Source of the DNA: Lentisphaerota bacterium | GTDB taxonomy: Bacteria; Verrucomicrobiota; Kiritimatiellia; JAAZAB01 | NCBI GenBank assembly: GCA_016182435.1 | Contig: JACPGN010000003.1 | Location: 1-15,848, forward strand | Reading direction: 5' to 3' | Length of the DNA stretch: 15,848 bases | Made by a program: the position numbers and the translations under genes | Shown: positions 1-8,200 of the stretch, one piece after another | Numbering within the stretch: the first letter of the stretch is position 1 | Layout of the letters: every line of letters starts with the position of its first letter | Notes under the pieces: generated by a model | The model's input: only the letters and a program-made list of their open reading frames with translations | Databases searched by the model: none | Told to the model about the DNA's origin: nothing

Positions 1-42
1 CTTTCCTTCATGATTGGATATTCCTTGTTGGTTATTGGATAT
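1..42. repeat. Dispersed spacer repeat (ATTGGATATTC type)
   Basis: The 42 bases after the stop of the carbamoyltransferase contain ATTGGATATTC twice (about 14-24 and 34-44), separated by CTTGTTGGTT. The second copy just overlaps the stop codon. From memory, strings of this kind recur between genes in many environmental-bacterium genomes and have no coding role. The repeat continues beyond the window edge, so its full length is unknown. Confidence 0.45.
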
Positions 43-1044
43 TCAGTTCGGTCTTATACCAAGGGTTGCCACCATCAGGGCCTTGATGGTGTGCAGCCGG
101 TTCTCCGCCTGGTCAAACACCTTGGAAAACGGCGCTTCAAATACCTCCTCCGTGACCTCCAGCGCCCCGCGGCTGCGGGTCAACTCGGTCTCCGCGTTAT
201 GGAAAGCCGGCAGGCAGTGCAGAAAAATCACGGCCCCTTTTTCCAGGTTGCCGGTTCGCCGCATAAGGTCCAGGTTAACCTGGTAAGGCTTCAGCAGCCG
301 CATGCGCTCATCCAATTTGGCTTCTTCGCCCATCGAGGCCCAGACGTCGGTGTAAATGACCTGGGCGCCGGGCACGGCCCGCTCGGGGGCTGGCTCCACC
401 GTCACCTGGCAGGCGTTACGGCGCGCCACCATCCGGACCTCGTCTAAGCGCGCCTGTGATGGAAAAAGTTCGCGCGGCGCGCAATCCGTGAAATTGGCCC
501 CAACCTTGGCGCAGCCCATCATTAGGGAAAGGCAGACATTATTGCGGCCATCGCCCAGATAAACCACCTTAAGACCTTTCAGGCGCTGAAAATACTCGCG
601 CATGGTCATCAGGTCCGCCAGGACCTGCGTGGGATGTTCGTCATCGGTCAGGCCATTCCAGACCGGCACACCGGCATAGCGCGCGAGGACCTCGGCGGTT
701 TCCTGCTGGAAGCCCCGGAACCCGATGGCGTCGAACATGCGGCCCAACACACGGGCGGAATCCTTGATGGATTCCTTCTTGCCCAGATGAACTTCGTGCT
801 GGCCCAGGAACTCCACGCTGGCGCCTTCATCCACCGCGGCCACGGTAAAGGCCGAGCGGGTGCGGGTGGAAGCCTTTTCAAAAATCAGCGCGATATTTTT
901 GCGCGCCAGGAGATTGCCGCGCACCCCCCTCTTCTTCTTCCGCTTCAGCCGGTCGGCCAGGTCCAGCAAATAGACCAGCTCGTCATCCGCCAGATCGGCA
1001 AGTTTTAGCAGACTGCGCCCCTTGAGGTTTATCCGTTTTTTCAT
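43..1044 (-). CDS. argF: Ornithine carbamoyltransferase
   Basis: Transfers the carbamoyl group of carbamoyl phosphate to ornithine to give citrulline, the sixth step of arginine synthesis, in the cytosol; the enzyme is normally a trimer. The 333-aa length is normal for the family. Visible motifs are the carbamoyl-phosphate site STRTR (residues 59-63), HPTQ (137-140), DGRNN (165-169), the ornithine-binding DVWASMG loop (233-239), the catalytic-cysteine motif HCLP (276-279) and ENR (314-316). It is closest in style to the E. coli ArgI/ArcB type (FEKASTRTR, KESIKD, VFDQAENR), so a catabolic role cannot be excluded, but no arcA or arcC lies here. The ATG at 1044 gives the expected N-terminus (INLKGRSLLKLADL). 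I see no clear Shine-Dalgarno sequence. It is divergent from the nucleotidyltransferase gene, and no other arginine gene is in the window. Confidence 0.95.
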   Translation of the reverse strand: MKKRINLKGRSLLKLADLADDELVYLLDLADRLKRKKKRGVRGNLLARKNIALIFEKASTRTRSAFTVAAVDEGASVEFLGQHEVHLGKKESIKDSARVLGRMFDAIGFRGFQQETAEVLARYAGVPVWNGLTDDEHPTQVLADLMTMREYFQRLKGLKVVYLGDGRNNVCLSLMMGCAKVGANFTDCAPRELFPSQARLDEVRMVARRNACQVTVEPAPERAVPGAQVIYTDVWASMGEEAKLDERMRLLKPYQVNLDLMRRTGNLEKGAVIFLHCLPAFHNAETELTRSRGALEVTEEVFEAPFSKVFDQAENRLHTIKALMVATLGIRPN

Positions 1045-1052
1045 GTGCCAGG

Positions 1053-1105
1053 CCTGACGATCAGGACGCCGAGGGGTTGTTTGCTATCCTTCGCCATAAA
1101 CAACC
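1053..1105. promoter_or_regulatory. Leader hairpins upstream of argF
   Basis: Two inverted repeats sit just upstream of the carbamoyltransferase start. CCTGA-CGA-TCAGG lies at 1053-1065, and an 8-bp stem lies at GGTTGTTT 1075-1082 paired with AAACAACC 1098-1105 (15-base loop). They could be in the 5' leader of argF. I find no ArgR box, no terminator-like T run and no convincing -35/-10 pair, so a regulatory role is only a possibility. Confidence 0.3.
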
Positions 1106-1134
1106 AACGGTATTGTTAAGGATTACTCTTGTTC

Positions 1135-1350
1135 CGGCAAGCACATTCCCCGCGCCGGGGTAACCCGTCAGCCATTGGAAGTGTCGATCCCAATGGCCTC
1201 AGCAAGCTGAGGCCCTGGCCGACGCTCGGGCAGGCCCTACGTAAGGGCGCGACCCCCGCTCTGAGCGGGGTAAACTTGCCTGCCACGCGCTGCGCATGGC
1301 GTCGCGCCATTTCACCCCCCCCCCCATCACTGAGGCATTCCGCGCCGGGA
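1135..1350. repeat. Hairpin-rich repeat region with C11 tract
   Basis: This is most of the 400-base gap between argF and the nucleotidyltransferase gene, with no convincing gene. It is a chain of inverted repeats: CCATTGG/CCAATGG (about 1173-1196), CCTCAGC-AA-GCTGAGG (1197-1212), GCCCT-ACGTA-AGGGC (1234-1248), CCCCGCT/AGCGGGG (about 1254-1270), and CATTCC/GGAATG (about 1333-1350). An uninterrupted run of 11 C lies at 1315-1325. The stretch 1213-1234, read on the minus strand, matches 6236-6256 inside the AddA-like gene with a single one-base indel, so part of it belongs to a dispersed family. Open frames crossing it look spurious. Confidence 0.6.
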
Positions 1351-1444
1351 ATGGGACGTTACCTATTTAAGGGCTGCCTCGGCGACAACACTGCGGCACC
1401 ATTTTGCCTTGTTGACGGTAGGGCATGCGTTTATGATGTTAACC

Positions 1445-1954
1445 ATGAAAGCGGTTGTCAAACTTTTGAATGAGATGCGCGCCGCCGGGGTTATCACGAA
1501 CTACGCGCTATTTGGCGCGGCGGCGCAAATGCGTTATACCGAAGCGGTGGCGACGTTGGACGCGGATGTGCTGGTGGCGGCGCCAACGTCCACACGCTTG
1601 GACGTTTTGACCCCTATCTACGAGTTCTGCGTCCGAAATGGGTATCGGCCCGAAGGCGAGGCTGTACGCGTTGGGGCGTGGCCCGTTCAATTTATCCCGG
1701 TATTCAGTCCACTTGCTGAAGCGGCCTTAAAGGAAGCGGAAACAACCGATTTCGAAGGAGCGCCATTGCGCGTAGTGCGGGCTGACTACCTCGCTGTCCT
1801 GGCGCTTAGTGTCGGGCGGGCAAAGGACTTTGCGCGTATTCTGGCTCTGATCGAGAGCGGAAGCGTTCTGCCGGAGAGGATCAGGGAGCTTGCCGGAACC
1901 CATGGGCTTGCCGATGCCTGGCGCCGTTTCAAGACGAGGTTTCTGGATGAATAA
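1445..1954 (+). CDS. AbiEii-like nucleotidyltransferase
   Basis: A small nucleotidyltransferase-fold protein, 169 aa from the ATG at 1445. I chose this start because the family usually begins a few residues before the helix KAVVKLLNEMRAAGV. In-frame alternatives are ATG 1433 or 1436 (weak GGTAGGG at 1417-1423) and TTG 1409. The family pattern is clear: YALFGAAAQMRYTEA (a G-x-x-A-x-x-x-R-Y-T block) followed by LDADVLV, whose D-x-D fits the metal-binding pair, and later GRAKDFARIL, like the R-P-K-D motif of AbiEii-type proteins. In characterised relatives such proteins modify RNA or act as toxins or antitoxins; the substrate here is unknown. It overlaps the next gene by 8 bases, which suggests co-translation. 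Confidence 0.8.
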   Translation: MKAVVKLLNEMRAAGVITNYALFGAAAQMRYTEAVATLDADVLVAAPTSTRLDVLTPIYEFCVRNGYRPEGEAVRVGAWPVQFIPVFSPLAEAALKEAETTDFEGAPLRVVRADYLAVLALSVGRAKDFARILALIESGSVLPERIRELAGTHGLADAWRRFKTRFLDE

Positions 1955-2132
1955 CACGCGCCGGTTATTAGAGCGGCAGGCGGCGTGGCAGAAAACGCGA
2001 GTCAGCCTCTCGTGGCCCGCGAAGATCCGCCAAGCGGAGTTACTACGTGATACGCTCTTAAAATTGCGCCATACACATCCAGGCCAATTAAAGAACAGCC
2101 GCATCCCGCCTATCGAAAAGCGCGCGCCATGA
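1947..2132 (+). CDS. Small basic protein paired with nucleotidyltransferase
   Basis: A 61-aa protein starting at an ATG inside the last codons of the nucleotidyltransferase gene; the shared bases ATGAATAA carry its start and the upstream stop. It is basic and probably helical in its first two thirds (NNTRRLLERQAAWQK, then LSWPAKIRQAELLRDTLLKLR), followed by a polar tail. I recall small proteins with an LSWP-x-K-[IV]-R segment next to nucleotidyltransferase genes in PVC bacteria, but I know of no assigned function. The overlap and the size make a toxin-antitoxin-like pair possible. No DNA-binding or membrane motif is evident. Confidence 0.65.
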   Translation: MNNTRRLLERQAAWQKTRVSLSWPAKIRQAELLRDTLLKLRHTHPGQLKNSRIPPIEKRAP

Positions 2133-2220
2133 ACGCCAAGACCAGCCCACACCTCCGTAACGCCGAACCGTTAGGGTGCTGTTAAAAGTTACATGAACAA
2201 CTCGTCCGGCGGTTGTTGAA

Positions 2221-4974
2221 ATGACAACATCTGAAGGCACACCGCCTAAGGCGGCCTGGCGCGGAGAAATGTGCGTTTTCTCCACGGCTGGGGAGTTCGA
2301 GCGCACACTCGTCCAGGCCGCCCAAGAGGGAGCCGGCGTGCTATGCGCCACCGGGCGTCTGGCCCGGCGGCTGCTGCATCGCTACCGCCAGGCGCGCCTG
2401 GCTACTGGAGAGCGTGGATGGGAAACGCCCCGAATCCGCTCACTCCGTAGCTGGCTCCGCGAAACTTATGAGGAGCTCTGGCCGACCCGCCGAGGGCTTT
2501 CGCCAACTCTAGCGCTAAAGCTGTGGCATCAGGCCGTGCAGTGTGTAACCGCGCCCGAGGGCTTGATCGCGCAGCCGGCGCTGTACGCCCAGTTGCAAGC
2601 TTCGCTGGACATCCTGCTGGAAACCGGTCTTGACGCGCTGGCCGATTACGGCGCTCATCCTCTGGCCGGCTTTCGCCGCGAAGCTGCCAAACACTTCCTC
2701 GCGCTGGCTGAACGAGAAGGCGCCGCCCTCTGGCGCGACCTGGTAATGGCCGTCAGCGGGACAATTGCCAATGGGCGCGTAGCTTTGCCGGCGCGGATGA
2801 TTCTGGCGGGTTTTGACAATATATCGCCACTGGAAGGAACGCTTGGCGACGCTCTGGCCGCGCGGAGCAAAACAGAACTTTGGCGCGCTGGGGCCGAGCT
2901 GGTGGACCAGCAGACACGCATCCGGCTGTATGCCACCCCGGAGCAGGAGTGTCGCGCGGTTTGCGCCGAGGTTCTGCGCGCTTGGAACAACGGGAAAAGG
3001 AACCTGGCTGTGGTCTTTTGTGATTGCGCCTCCTTCCCCTTGCTGAAACGCTGTTTTGACGATCTGGCCGGTATGGAACGGCCGGACTTTGAACATGCGA
3101 TTCGCTACAATCTAACCATCGGCACGCCGCTTATCGAGCATCAGCTTTTCCAAACCGCGATTATCCCCTTGCGCCTTCCCGGCGAGCCCCTTCCCGCGCG
3201 GCTGCTGAGCTCGCTGCTTACCTCCCCTTATGTTCGCAAACCGGAACCCGAAGCTTTAGACAACCTCTGCGCGGCGCTTTGGGCGCCGCAACGGACACTG
3301 CCGCTCCGGGAAGCGCTTAAGGCATTGGCCGATCACGGCTATTCCATGGCGCCCTTCCAGCAATTTTACGCTCGTCAAACAGCGCCGCTGGGCGATTGGT
3401 TGAAGAACATGAATGCGTGCCTGGCCGCAATCGGGTTCGGCCGCTTTGAAGGTCAGCACCGCGGGACCGACGCGCTGGCTAAACAGCACTTGGAGGAAAT
3501 TATCCAGGAACTGACCAAGGAAGCTGGCGAGATCGTTATGAGCGCTGCTGCGGCCTTGACTTGGCTTACAACCTTGGCCGAAGGGTTGGTCGTCGCCGAA
3601 AAAACGCCGGAAACCGCCGGCATCCAAATCATGAATCCGGGCGAAGCGCGTGGTTTGGCGTTTGACCATTTATGGGTGGTCGGCGCTCATGGCGCGGCTA
3701 TTCCGCCGCCGGCGCGGGAATGGCCGTTCCTTGCCCCTGACGAGCAGCGGCTCCTGGAGGGCGGCACGCTCGAATGGCAGTGGGAGCAAGGCCAACGTCA
3801 ATTAGCAATGCTGCTGGCCGCCGCGCCGCAGGTCAATTTCAGCCGCGCTGCCGCTGCTGATGAGGCTACGCCGTATCCTCCCTGTCCGCTGTTGCCCGAT
3901 GAAACCAACTCCGACAATGAGCCGATCCGGATTGCTTACAACCTCTGGGAAACACCCGTCGCCGAATGGATGCGCGCCCGCTGGCTGCGGGAAGGCTGCC
4001 TGGCCCTGAGGGATAATGAGGCGGTGGATACCAGGCATCATTCCGAACCGGCGGCTACTCCATTGGCGCGCGAACTTAGCGTAACGGCGCTCGAAGACTT
4101 GGCCCAGTGTCCGTTCCGATATTTTTGCGACTACATGCTTAAGCTGGAGCCCCTGGTTCCGGCTGAGGCCGGCATTGCGCCGCGGGTGCGCGGCAAGGTC
4201 CTGCACGCCATTTTGAAGACGTTTGTAGATGGCCTGGCTGACTGCGCGCCGGGATGGCCGGCTGATGAGGAACTCGCGCGGGCCTGGCTGGAAGAAGCAG
4301 TGAACAGTGAACTGGCGCATTGTCCCGACAACATATTCTGGCGGGTGGAGCGGCTCCGGCTCCTGGGCAATTCCGCGCAGCCGGGTATCTTGCCGGTCTG
4401 GCTCGCGGCTGAGCGCGAGCGGGCGCAGGTTGGCTGGCGATTTGTCCTGGCCGAAGCGCCGTTCACGAAACTCCCGGTTGCCGGCCTTATTTTGCACGGA
4501 CGAATTGACCGGATTGATCATCATCCTCAAGAAGGCTTGGCTGTCTGGGATTATAAGTCCGGAACGGTCCCCACCGCGGCATCCGTGATTGACCAAGTCT
4601 GCGAGTTGCAACTGCCCGCCTACCTGCTCGCGGTGCGGCACGGTCGTATTCCCGAACTCAAGGACATTGCCGCTCCCATGCAGGCGGGCTATATCGGCTT
4701 GAAGACGGTTGCGGACGTTAAGGTTGTCTACTTAGGTTCCCAGCGCAACAAAATTGACTGGAACGAAGTTTTGCCGCAATGGGAAGATGCGTTGGCCCAA
4801 CGCGTGGCCGCTCCAAGCCAGGGATCCTTCGCGGCCGAGCCCCGGCCGGGAAGTCCCGCCATATTCCATAACCGCAAAGGGGCTTGCGAGTTTTGCGAGT
4901 TTTTCAACTTGTGCGGGTTTTTCGACCGGCGTCCGGCAGAAGACAACGCCCAGGCCGGTGAGGAATCCGGCTGA
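2221..4974 (+). CDS. AddB-like PD-(D/E)XK nuclease subunit with Fe-S cysteines
   Basis: A 917-aa protein of the AddB / 'probable DNA repair protein' (TIGR03623-like) type, expected to work with the next gene in resecting double-strand DNA ends. The N-terminal helicase-like part has no Walker A P-loop (the equivalent region reads LCATGRLARRLL), so it is an inactive helicase scaffold. The C-terminal nuclease is intact: H662 (RGKVLH), D763 (GRIDRID), D777 and K779 (WDYKSG), and Q797-x3-Y801 (QLPAY). Four cysteines, C630 then C889, C892 and C898 (C-x2-C-x5-C), fit the AddB 4Fe-4S staple. Either ATG 2221 or ATG 2269 could be the start. The 16 residues between them include TPPKAAWRG, encoded by a palindrome (2242-2254) of the same kind as those inserted in the next gene. 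The length is shorter than Firmicute AddB (over 1100 aa) but normal for the TIGR03623 type. Confidence 0.85.
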   Translation: MTTSEGTPPKAAWRGEMCVFSTAGEFERTLVQAAQEGAGVLCATGRLARRLLHRYRQARLATGERGWETPRIRSLRSWLRETYEELWPTRRGLSPTLALKLWHQAVQCVTAPEGLIAQPALYAQLQASLDILLETGLDALADYGAHPLAGFRREAAKHFLALAEREGAALWRDLVMAVSGTIANGRVALPARMILAGFDNISPLEGTLGDALAARSKTELWRAGAELVDQQTRIRLYATPEQECRAVCAEVLRAWNNGKRNLAVVFCDCASFPLLKRCFDDLAGMERPDFEHAIRYNLTIGTPLIEHQLFQTAIIPLRLPGEPLPARLLSSLLTSPYVRKPEPEALDNLCAALWAPQRTLPLREALKALADHGYSMAPFQQFYARQTAPLGDWLKNMNACLAAIGFGRFEGQHRGTDALAKQHLEEIIQELTKEAGEIVMSAAAALTWLTTLAEGLVVAEKTPETAGIQIMNPGEARGLAFDHLWVVGAHGAAIPPPAREWPFLAPDEQRLLEGGTLEWQWEQGQRQLAMLLAAAPQVNFSRAAAADEATPYPPCPLLPDETNSDNEPIRIAYNLWETPVAEWMRARWLREGCLALRDNEAVDTRHHSEPAATPLARELSVTALEDLAQCPFRYFCDYMLKLEPLVPAEAGIAPRVRGKVLHAILKTFVDGLADCAPGWPADEELARAWLEEAVNSELAHCPDNIFWRVERLRLLGNSAQPGILPVWLAAERERAQVGWRFVLAEAPFTKLPVAGLILHGRIDRIDHHPQEGLAVWDYKSGTVPTAASVIDQVCELQLPAYLLAVRHGRIPELKDIAAPMQAGYIGLKTVADVKVVYLGSQRNKIDWNEVLPQWEDALAQRVAAPSQGSFAAEPRPGSPAIFHNRKGACEFCEFFNLCGFFDRRPAEDNAQAGEESG
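2242..2254. repeat. PPKAA-type palindrome at AddB-like N-terminus
   Basis: CCGCC-TAA-GGCGG is a perfect 5-bp stem with a 3-base loop. It lies 21 bases inside the longest reading frame and is read as PPKAA. The same palindrome type, in the same frame, gives PPKAA and PPKEA in the AddA-like protein (6096-6110 and 6198-6212). If translation really begins at 2269 this copy is in the leader instead. Confidence 0.55.
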
Positions 4975-4995
4975 TGATTTAATTCATATGAGTTT

Positions 4996-5086
4996 TCCAC
5001 CAGAGGCGGATCCGCCTACGGTGGACAAAGTTGTAGCCGCGAGACGATAGGCTCGCGCGGCCGTCGGCCTTCGTCCGACGGCTACA
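4996..5086. repeat. Composite TGTAGCC hairpin element, intergenic copy
   Basis: Two parts. Part A (4996-5026) is an imperfect hairpin TCCACC...GGTGGA around the palindrome AGGCGGATCCGCCT. Part B (5032-5086) is bounded by TGTAGCC and GGCTACA and holds two internal hairpins: CGCGAG/CTCGCG (5038-5043 with 5052-5057) and GCCGTCGG/CCGACGGC (5060-5067 with 5075-5082). The same A-then-B architecture occurs twice inside the AddA-like gene. The 21 bases 4996-5016 recur exactly, inverted, at 8034-8054. Confidence 0.75.
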
Positions 5087-5143
5087 GAAGCGGTTGCCAC
5101 TTGTGACGGCCTAATTCAATGCATAGGAATTTAAAGGTTTGGA

Positions 5144-5218
5144 CTGGATTCCCGCCTGCGCGGGAATGACAGAAAGGGAAAGCGCGTTTGTCATTCCCGA
5201 CCTGATCGGGAATCCAGC
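5144..5218. repeat. Palindromic MITE-like TTCCCG element
   Basis: The element begins with CTGGATTCCC and ends with the inverse GGGAATCCAG. Each half is itself a hairpin: ATTCCCGCCTGCGCGGGAAT near 5148-5167 and ATTCCCGACCTGATCGGGAAT near 5192-5212. Such doubly palindromic repeats are known as dispersed non-coding elements in many bacteria. A 22-base piece (5188-5209) recurs exactly at 10156-10177, where it is cut off at the edge of the transposase element. Confidence 0.75.
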
Positions 5219-5295
5219 ATTTTCTTTAAGTTGCGGTCTTTGACCGCCTAATTCATGGATTGGAATAACCAGCATATATAGGTTGGCTGTGCATT

Positions 5296-8200
5296 ATGAA
5301 CATTAAGCGTGGCAAAACATCCCAGGCGCCGGACATGCAGATTCGCCGGGAAGCGCTTGACCGACGCCGCAGTTTCATTCTGGAGGCGCCGGCCGGCTCC
5401 GGTAAAACCGCTTTGCTGACTGCCCGCTTTCTCGCCTTGCTCGCTGAAGTTCGCCATCCGCGCCAGATTCTGGCCGTCACCTTCACCCGCAAGGCGGCCG
5501 CTGAAATGGCGGATCGCATTACCCGAACTCTATGGCAGGCTCAAGCCGGCGCCGACCATGCGCCGGGCGACGCATGGGAAACTCATCTGCTGGAACTGGC
5601 CCGCAGCGCGCTGAAGGCCCATCCTGATTGGGATATCCTGTTGCGCAGCCCGGATGCATTCCTGGTGGATACTTTCCATGGTTTCTGCGCGCGGATCGCC
5701 CGGAACTGGCCGCTTGAAGCTCGGACCCCGCCGATGTTTGCCCTGCTTGACGAAATCGGCCAAATGAGCCTGCTGGATGAGGCCGTGGAGCAATACCTGC
5801 ATGCTCTTAGCGCGGGCGAAAAGCGCATGGCCCCCGCCGAAATCGCGGCGTTCCAGAGAAGGTTAGCGGAGGCCAACAACAGCGTTCGCGCCGTTGCCGG
5901 GCAACTTTTCGACATCTTGGCGCGCCGCGATCGCCTTGAAAGCCTGATCCGGATTTTCCGTCAACCATCGGCCGAAGATGAACTGGCTCGGCGCACTGAA
6001 CAGTTAGCGGGACTTTACCTGGGAAATCTTAATGATTATTTCCGTCGCCACAAAGAGGCCTGGTCGGCTTTGCGGCAGGCACTGGATCAAGTTAGGCCGC
6101 CAAAGGCGGCGACTATTAACTGTAGCCGGCCTCGCCGAGGCCGGTCCGGGGTCAGCGACCCCGGCTACAACATTGAAATTCCTATACATGAACATAAGCC
6201 GCCCAAGGAGGCAACTGTTTCATGTAGCCGCGGCGCCTGCCCGAGCTCGGCCAGGGGTGACGCCGTGGCCGCCGGAAGAATCCACGCCCTCACCTGCCCG
6301 CAGTGCTACGCACAGCGTTGCAGGCGGGCGGGCGCGGCTACCGGTACAACCATCTCAGCGGATATTCCCGGAATAACCTTGCGCGACGTGCCGGCTTGGG
6401 CCTCAGCCGCCGAGGTTTTTCTGGTTAAGGCCGGGTCGCCACGAAAGCAGTTCAAGACCGGGGAATTCGGCCAGAAGTTCAGCGAAACGCCCCAGGCCGA
6501 TTTTATCCGGAATCTGCCGCCGGCGATTGCGCAAAGTCTGCATTTCATCCGGAATTGGCCGGACACGAGTGATCCCGTCGGTTTCGACGCCCTGTGTGAT
6601 TTCCTGCGTCTGGCCCAGGGCGTGCTCCAGCAATTTGACAATCTGCTGGCCACCCGCGGCCTGGACTTTATGGAGTTGGAGCTCGCCGCCCTGCGCGCGT
6701 TCGACCAGGTGGCGCGGCCCAGCGAGAGTCTGATCTTCTTTCATGAGCATCTACGGCACATTCTGGTGGATGAAGCCCAGGACATGAACGACACCCAGGA
6801 GCGAATCTTAAGCGCGCTGACCGAAGGCTGGGAGCCGGGTGATGGACGTAGCGTCTTTATCGTTGGCGATCCCAAGCAATCCATCTTCCGCTTCCGCCGG
6901 GCCGAAGTCAGTCTGTTCGAATCACTCAAGGCTCAGGGTCTGAGGCGCCCAGGCGAAGCGGCCTTGCCGCTCAGCACGTTGAGCCTCAGCGCCAATTTTC
7001 GATCGCGGCCATACCTGGTGGCCTTTGCCAATAAGGTTTTCGACCAAGTCATGGCCGCGCCTTGCCCGGCGTTTGATGAAGTGGAGTTCAAGGCGTCTGA
7101 ACCAGTGCGGGATGCGCTTACACCGGGCACGCCGGTAACCATCGGCCTGTTTTACTATCGTCGTTCCCATAACCAGCAAGCGCCGGAGCCGCCGAAAGCT
7201 GAGGCGCGCGACCAGGAGGCGCGCTACGTGGCGGAGCAAGTCGCGGCGCTTTACGCTGACAAACCTGCGGAAAGTATTGCCATCCTGATTCCGGTGCGAA
7301 CCCATCTGACCCCCTACATCAGAGCCCTGCAAACACTGGCTATCCCCGTGCGCCTGATGGAAGGCGTGCCGATGCTGGATTGCCCTGAGGTTCGCCACCT
7401 GCTGAACCTTTTCAAAGCGCTCCTGCGTCCGCACGATGATGTCGCCTGGGCCGGCGCGCTGCGGGCGCCTTGGTGCTACGTTCCCGCCGCCACATTGGAA
7501 AAACTTGCCGCGCTGCCGCTTTCCGGCAAGCGCTGGAGCGAAAAAATCGCGATGGCGGACCGTTCACTCCATCCGGAGCTTATCCGTTTTAACAGCGCGT
7601 TAGATAAGGTGCGCCCTGATTTCGGACGCGAGCCTTATGCGGTGAGTCTCCAGCGCCTGTGGGAGGAGCTTGGCGGACCCGCGGCCGTGGCACGCCTGGG
7701 CGGGGCGGCCGGAGTGGCCAATTGCCGGCATTGCCTTGAAGCGCTCGCCAAAAGCCCAACGGGATGCAGCGAGGAGACTTTTTCCACCCTGCAGCGAGCG
7801 TTGGAACACGCCTATACACCGCCTGATCCGCGCGCCGCGTTCTCGAGCGTTGCCATTATGACCATCCACAAGGCCAAGGGGCTGGAATTTGACCATGTCT
7901 TTGTGGTCGGGCTCGACCGTGAAGCTCTCGGCCACGCGGCGCGCGGCGCGCCCGACACGGCCTTCCTGATGGATCGCCTGCCGCCTGGCTCCGCCAAGCT
8001 ACGCCAGGCTACGCCAGAGCGCTTTCCGCCGATGGCGGATCCGCCTCTGGTGGACGCCCAGGCGCGCGAACGGGAATTCCTCGCCGCCACGGCCGGAGAT
8101 CGCCGGACGCGAGCGCAGCCGCTGGCCCATTTCCTGTTAAGCAATCTGGGATTAAAGCGCGACGCTGCGGAATACAAACGGCTTTTTTACGTTGCGGCTA

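Larger units (their letters stand above)
4975..5295. other. Repeat-filled spacer between helicase-nuclease genes
   Basis: The 321-base gap between the AddB-like and AddA-like genes has no gene that I can support. It is almost entirely dispersed repeats: a composite hairpin element at 4996-5086 and a palindromic TTCCCG-type element at 5144-5218, the latter bracketed by related strings containing GCCTAATTCA at about 5105-5130 and 5241-5265. For two genes expected to be co-transcribed this gap is unusually long. I see no good promoter for the downstream gene. Confidence 0.7.

Noticed and set aside
1412..1437. TTGACG (1412-1417) and TATGAT (1432-1437) as a promoter for the nucleotidyltransferase
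   Set aside because: The spacing is only 14 bases and the -10 would almost touch the start codon.
1129..1473. 114-codon plus-strand frame across the hairpin region
   Set aside because: It is built from repeat DNA and a C run, has no recognisable motif, and overlaps the better-supported nucleotidyltransferase start.
6091..6351. The Cys-rich insert of the helicase as a zinc-binding or Fe-S domain
   Set aside because: The cysteines come from translated palindromes (TGTAGC gives CS) and show no regular C-x2-C pairing.
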